In this document: positions 60,990-64,000 of the stretch, piece by piece
Numbering within the stretch: position 1 is the stretch's first letter
How the letters are laid out: each line of letters begins with the position of its first letter
NCBI GenBank assembly: GCA_021323735.1
Contig: JAJPKM010000011.1
Coordinates: 1-64,000 of the forward strand
Direction: 5' to 3'
Source: Gammaproteobacteria bacterium
GTDB lineage: Bacteria > Pseudomonadota > Gammaproteobacteria > Steroidobacterales > Steroidobacteraceae
DNA length: 64,000 nucleotides
The notes under the pieces: generated by a model
The model's database searches: none
What the model was told of the DNA's origin: nothing
What the model saw: the letters and a program-made list of their open reading frames with translations, nothing else
Made by a program: the position numbers and the translations under genes

Positions 60990-62395
60990 GATCTTCCCAA
61001 AGCGACTGGCCGGATCCGGTTTTCGATATGGTTGTTGTCGATGGGCAGTTCGCCATCATCGAGGTAACGGATCAAGGCAGCCCAACGTCCCAGGCTGTAC
61101 TCAATGGCTTTTCTTGTCGCAGATCCATCCGGGACCAGGCCTCGCTGGCGGGTGAACCACTGCCTCAAGGCTTCGGCCACCGGTTTTGATCTTTGCTGCC
61201 GCAGCTGTTGCCGGCCATCGGCGTCCAGTTTCAGTTCGCGCGCTTCTCGTTCGATTTCGTACAGCGCGGTGAAGTATCTCAAGCCCTCTTCGGCGATCTC
61301 GCTGCGATGATTGGCGTAAAGATCATGGAGTTTCCTGCGGGCGTGAGCCATGCAACCGATCTCGATTACCCCGCGATCGAACAGCGCTTTGTATCCGGAG
61401 TAGTCGTCGCAGACGAGCTTCCCGGACCAACTCCCCAGGAACTCGCGGGCATGCACACCCGCACGGCTGTCGGCAAAGTTGTAGACAACGGCCTGCAACT
61501 CGTCGTATTCGCTCGTGCTGTAGCTCCACAGGTATGCCCGGTGTGTTTTGCCAAGCCCTGGCTTTAACATCGGCACCGGCGTCTCATCCGCATGCAGCAC
61601 CGCTCGAGTCAGCAGCATCGCTCGCATCGCCGCGATGAGCGGCTCAAGCTTCACGCCGCAGGCGCCCACCCACTGCGCGAGCGTTGAGCGCGGCAGCGCA
61701 AGGCCGGCACGTGCAAAGATGCTTTCCTGCCGGTACAGCGGTGCGTGATCCAAGTATTTTGCGATCAGCACCTGCGCCAGCAGGCCCGCCGTCGGGATCC
61801 CCTTGTCGATGACGTGAGCCGGCACCGGCGCCTGGATCAACCGCTCGCAGGCACGACAGGCCCATTTACCGCGGATGTGTCGCTCGACCTCGAACACGCC
61901 GGGGGTATAGTCGAGCTTCTCGCTCACATCCTCGCCGATGCGCTCCAGCGTGCAGCCGCAGCCACATTGGGTTTGCTCCGGCTCGTGGCGGACCTCCCGG
62001 CGCGGGAACGAAGCCGGCAGAGCCACGCGCCGCGGCTTTTCCTTAGGAGGCGCGGCAGGCTTTTCCCTAAGTGCCTCGATCTCGAGGCTGATCGCCTCGA
62101 TATCCGCATCGATACTCTCGTCCAGAAGCGAGCGCTGCACGACATCGAGTTGCTCGCTGCGTCGGTCATAGCGCCAGCGCTTTAACGTCGCCATCTCGTG
62201 CGTGAGTTGGTCGATCTTCAGTTGCTTGAGTTTGATCTCTGCGTCGCGCTTGGCGAGGACCGCCGCGTGAGCGTTGCGTTCGGCATCGAGATCGGCGAGC
62301 TGTGCGTCGCGATCGGCAAGTTCTTCGAGAAGCGTCGCTGTCAGATTTCGCAGCTGTTCTGCGTTCATTTTATCGAGCGGGCGCGACAACTCCAT
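60990..62395 (-). pseudogene. tnpC: IS66 TnpC, N-terminal and catalytic part
   Basis: About 468 residues of TnpC remain. A coiled-coil N-terminus (ADRDAQLADLDAERNAHAAV) precedes the zinc-binding block CGCGCTLERIGEDVSEKLDY and CRACERLIQAPVPAHVIDKG. The DDE core has AVLHADETPVPMLKPGLGK, LVCDDYSGYKALFDRGVIEI and the Glu in DNNHIENRIRPVALGR. After GR the frame enters the RIT element and adds about 30 foreign residues before a stop. The lost tail is at 57322-57524. All catalytic residues are in this piece, so a C-terminally altered protein could still be made, though activity is doubtful. Confidence 0.92.
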
Positions 62396-62451
62396 GCACT
62401 CGATGCTGCCATAATTGCAGCGATTTCAACATGCTTTTTGCGCTTTTTTTC

Positions 62452-62787
62452 TCACAAAATCCGGATCTTCGCGCGCTCATCGAGCCGCTCCCACGGCAGC
62501 CCCACGACGATCGCCTGAAGTTGCTCGTGGGAGAGTGGCATGCCACGATCATGGCGTACACCAGCGCGGATGAAGCTGCCTTCGTAGAGCTTTCGCGCAC
62601 ATAGCCAGAGGCCAAAGCCGTCGTGCACCAACACCTTCATACGATTGGCGCGTTTGTTCACGAACAGGTACGCATGATGAGCCCGCGCTTCACCGAACAC
62701 CGTCACGACGCGCGCCAGCGCCTTATCAACGCCGGCGCGCATATCGAGCGGTTCCACCGCGAACCAGGCCGCATCCACCCGGATCAC
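62452..62787 (-). CDS. tnpB: IS66 accessory protein TnpB
   Basis: This 111-residue IS66 Orf2-family protein starts at GTG 62785-62787, overlapping the tnpA stop (GTGA). It shows FAVEPLDMRAGVDKALARVV, then HHAYLFVNKRANRMKVLVHD and GFGLWLCARKLYEGSF. These are the family blocks D-M-R-x-G and F-x-N-[KR]-R-x-x-x-[MI]-K-[VI]-L. It appears intact. Confidence 0.92.
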   Translation of the reverse strand: MIRVDAAWFAVEPLDMRAGVDKALARVVTVFGEARAHHAYLFVNKRANRMKVLVHDGFGLWLCARKLYEGSFIRAGVRHDRGMPLSHEQLQAIVVGLPWERLDERAKIRIL

Positions 62788-63173
62788 TTCACGAGCTCGC
62801 GTAGCAGCAGCGCGCACTCATGCGCTGCCGATGTCGGCCACTCAATGCCGACACTTCGCCCGTTGCGGCGTATCTCAATGCGGATCGCGCTCGCTGCAGG
62901 ACTCGGCGGCATTGACACGGGCATAAAACCTTCCGTTCCGGGCATCAACTCGCTCGGCTCGGTCGGCCGTATCGTGATCGGCCTGCCGCTGCGTTCCGCC
63001 TTCCTTACCCAGTCGCGCAACATGTTCGCGTTCAGGCCACGCGCCAGGGCGACCGCCGCGATCGATACACCGGATTGCTGGCACGCCCCAACGGCTTCTG
63101 CCTTGAACTGCGCGCTGTGGCGCCGACGACGGCGTCTACCCGTCCCTACGACCGTTCCTTCCGAAGTGGACAT
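62784..63173 (-). CDS. tnpA: IS66 accessory protein TnpA (HTH)
   Basis: The 129-residue protein has an Arg-rich start (GRRRRRRHSAQFKAEAVGAC) and the transposase-type HTH QQSGVSIAAVALARGLNANM followed by LRDWVRKAE. The C-terminal half is a beta-rich tail (IRIEIRRNGRSVGIEWPTSA). This is the IS66 OrfA/IS3-like HTH type and differs from the TnpA of the IS66 copy at 42-44 kb, so the two IS66 elements belong to different subgroups. It appears intact. Confidence 0.9.
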   Translation of the reverse strand: MSTSEGTVVGTGRRRRRRHSAQFKAEAVGACQQSGVSIAAVALARGLNANMLRDWVRKAERSGRPITIRPTEPSELMPGTEGFMPVSMPPSPAASAIRIEIRRNGRSVGIEWPTSAAHECALLLRELVK

Positions 63174-63253
63174 ATGTACACCTAACGTTAGAGTGAAGGC
63201 TCATCCTTGCACTCGCGCGGGTACGCTTATAGATGACTTCGGCGGACGCTTAC

Positions 63254-63626
63254 GGATATCCCGGGTACTCATGCCGCGGGCGTACAGCGCAATGATCTTG
63301 TCGTCAAAGCCTGGAAAGCGGCGCCGGTACTTGCCGATCAGCGCCGGATCGAAGCGGCCGTGCCGATCGCGGGGAATCGACAGCTCCATCGAGCCCTCTG
63401 GCGTCAGCACTGTCTTTGCACTGTGGCCGTTGCGATGGTTGGCAACGCCAGCCTCCGCCTCGTTGTCCAAGTGGACATCCATCTCAGCGTTGAGCATCCG
63501 CTCGGCCAGCGCCTTCTTCAGCTCACCCATCAATCCGCCGGAATCTAGTACCGTCTTTGGATCACGACCCGCTAGCAGTTGATCCAAAAGCTCCTTGGGA
63601 AATGCCTGTGTATCGTTCTTCGCCAT
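63254..63626 (-). pseudogene. IS256 transposase, N-terminal part
   Basis: The piece encodes MAKNDTQAFPKELLDQLLAG, ALAERMLNAEMDVHLDNEAE, NHRNGHSAKTVLTPEGSMEL and ALIGKYRRRFPGFDDKIIAL, ending GMSTRDI at the insertion. This is the standard IS256 N-terminus (E-x-x-[ML]-x-x-H-L and N-x-R-N-G). It is joined in frame to the part at 56437-57295 when the IS66 insert and one target copy are removed. In the present DNA it reads about 18 foreign residues into IS66 sequence before a stop. Confidence 0.92.
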
Positions 63627-63686
63627 ACCCGCTCCTTGCCCTCTCGGACAGTGTATGGCTCATCACACAAAAAATCAGACAGTCCC

Positions 63687-64000
63687 GAATCCAGCAACCG
63701 CTTATGCCTCGTTTGTTTCGTCAATTCACGATGGCACCAATGATGTTACGCGGTAGAATTGTCCGATGCTGCGAATCCAAAGGGCAATCGGTCCATTACT
63801 GCCTCCGATAGTGGCTATTGGCTTTCTCGATCACTGAAAATCGCGCGCTAATACCGCTCAAATAGCATCCGCAGGTTCTTTTTTTGAAACACCTTCGGAC
63901 TGCAATTTGCCCGCGAGTTACTTCATGGCTGACATCACTCAACTCTGAACAGTGAAGTACGCCAGCGTTTCCGATACCGATTGATCACGGCAATCGCCAT
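63687..64000. other. Window end, no gene recognised
   Basis: The first 8 bases are the IS256 target copy (gaatccag). The remaining 306 bases have mixed composition and short frames only. I see no coding signal, RNA gene or repeat. It should be the continuation of the sequence interrupted at 56396. Confidence 0.5.

Larger units (their letters stand above)
57296..63253 (-). mobile_element. IS66-family element inside IS256, itself interrupted by RIT
   Basis: The ends are GTAAGCGTC at 57296 and its inverse GACGCTTAC-type end at 63253, with similarity extending about 25 bp inward. The direct repeat ggatatcc flanks it at 57288-57295 and 63254-63261. The element carries tnpA, tnpB and tnpC on the minus strand. 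tnpC is cut by a RIT element at 57525-60989; without it the element would be about 2.5 kb, the usual IS66 size. Confidence 0.93.
56397..63686 (-). mobile_element. IS256-family element carrying two nested insertions
   Basis: The outer ends read GGGCCTGT (56397) and, inverted, GGGACTGT (ending 63686), each followed inward by a matching TTTTGTGTG...GAGCC tract. The direct repeat gaatccag lies at 56389-56396 and 63687-63694, an 8-bp target duplication normal for IS256. The transposase gene is split by an IS66 element at 57296-63253; without that insert the element would be about 1.3 kb. Confidence 0.93.

Overview
The window is GC-rich bacterial DNA with dense, mostly operonic coding and no rRNA, tRNA or CRISPR array that I could recognise. 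RND efflux genes, an aerobic phenylacetyl-CoA (paa) cluster, a DUF5062-type gene, a periplasmic penicillin-acylase homologue and a glpF-glpK pair suggest a heterotrophic Gammaproteobacterium. The Steroidobacter/Nevskia/Xanthomonas side of the class is my guess, made from gene content only.

Positions 1-39235 look like ordinary chromosome. From the left they hold the N-terminus of an OFA-type MFS transporter, a three-gene tripartite efflux operon on the minus strand (outer-membrane lipoprotein, adaptor, RND pump), an EamA half-transporter, a YncE-like beta-propeller protein, a membrane protein/winged-helix regulator pair with an MpaB-type oxygenase, and a DUF5062 gene coupled to a penicillin acylase homologue. 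Then come an Lrp-family regulator divergent from a 2-oxoacid dehydrogenase (fused E1 alpha-beta plus E2), and a near-complete phenylacetate catabolic cluster (paaX, paaABCDE, paaG, paaZ, a paaF-like hydratase, paaK). These are followed by a cytochrome P450, an RHH mini-gene coupled to a Tgt-MnmC-like fusion, a GlcG-like protein, a CPBP protease, glpF-glpK, gamma-glutamyltransferase, an epoxide-hydrolase-like enzyme and a HAD phosphatase. The E1/E2 genes may feed the paa pathway by oxidising an aromatic 2-oxoacid to its CoA ester; this is inference from adjacency.

Positions 39500-64000 are an accessory zone of toxin genes and mobile elements. An ORF6N gene is cut by a decayed IS21 element whose intact end carries five 23-bp repeats. 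A polymorphic-toxin locus runs on the minus strand: a TonB/TolA-like gene, a 2423-residue FG-GAP/SpvB/RHS protein, a small membrane protein where an immunity gene is expected, an orphan nuclease-like toxin tip, and an NTF2-fold lipoprotein immunity gene. The toxin tip is split by a complete IS66 element with an exact 8-bp target duplication. Removing the element restores a 163-codon frame whose stop overlaps the immunity start (ATGA).

The right end is a three-level nest of mobile elements. An IS256-family element (56397-63686) is interrupted by an IS66-family element (57296-63253), which is itself interrupted by a recombinase-in-trio (RIT) element (57525-60989). At both inner levels, deleting the insert plus one target copy gives an exact in-frame transposase (408 and 535 codons including stop), so the order of events can be read from the DNA. 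An IS630 element sits between two related small secreted-protein genes next to the RHS locus.
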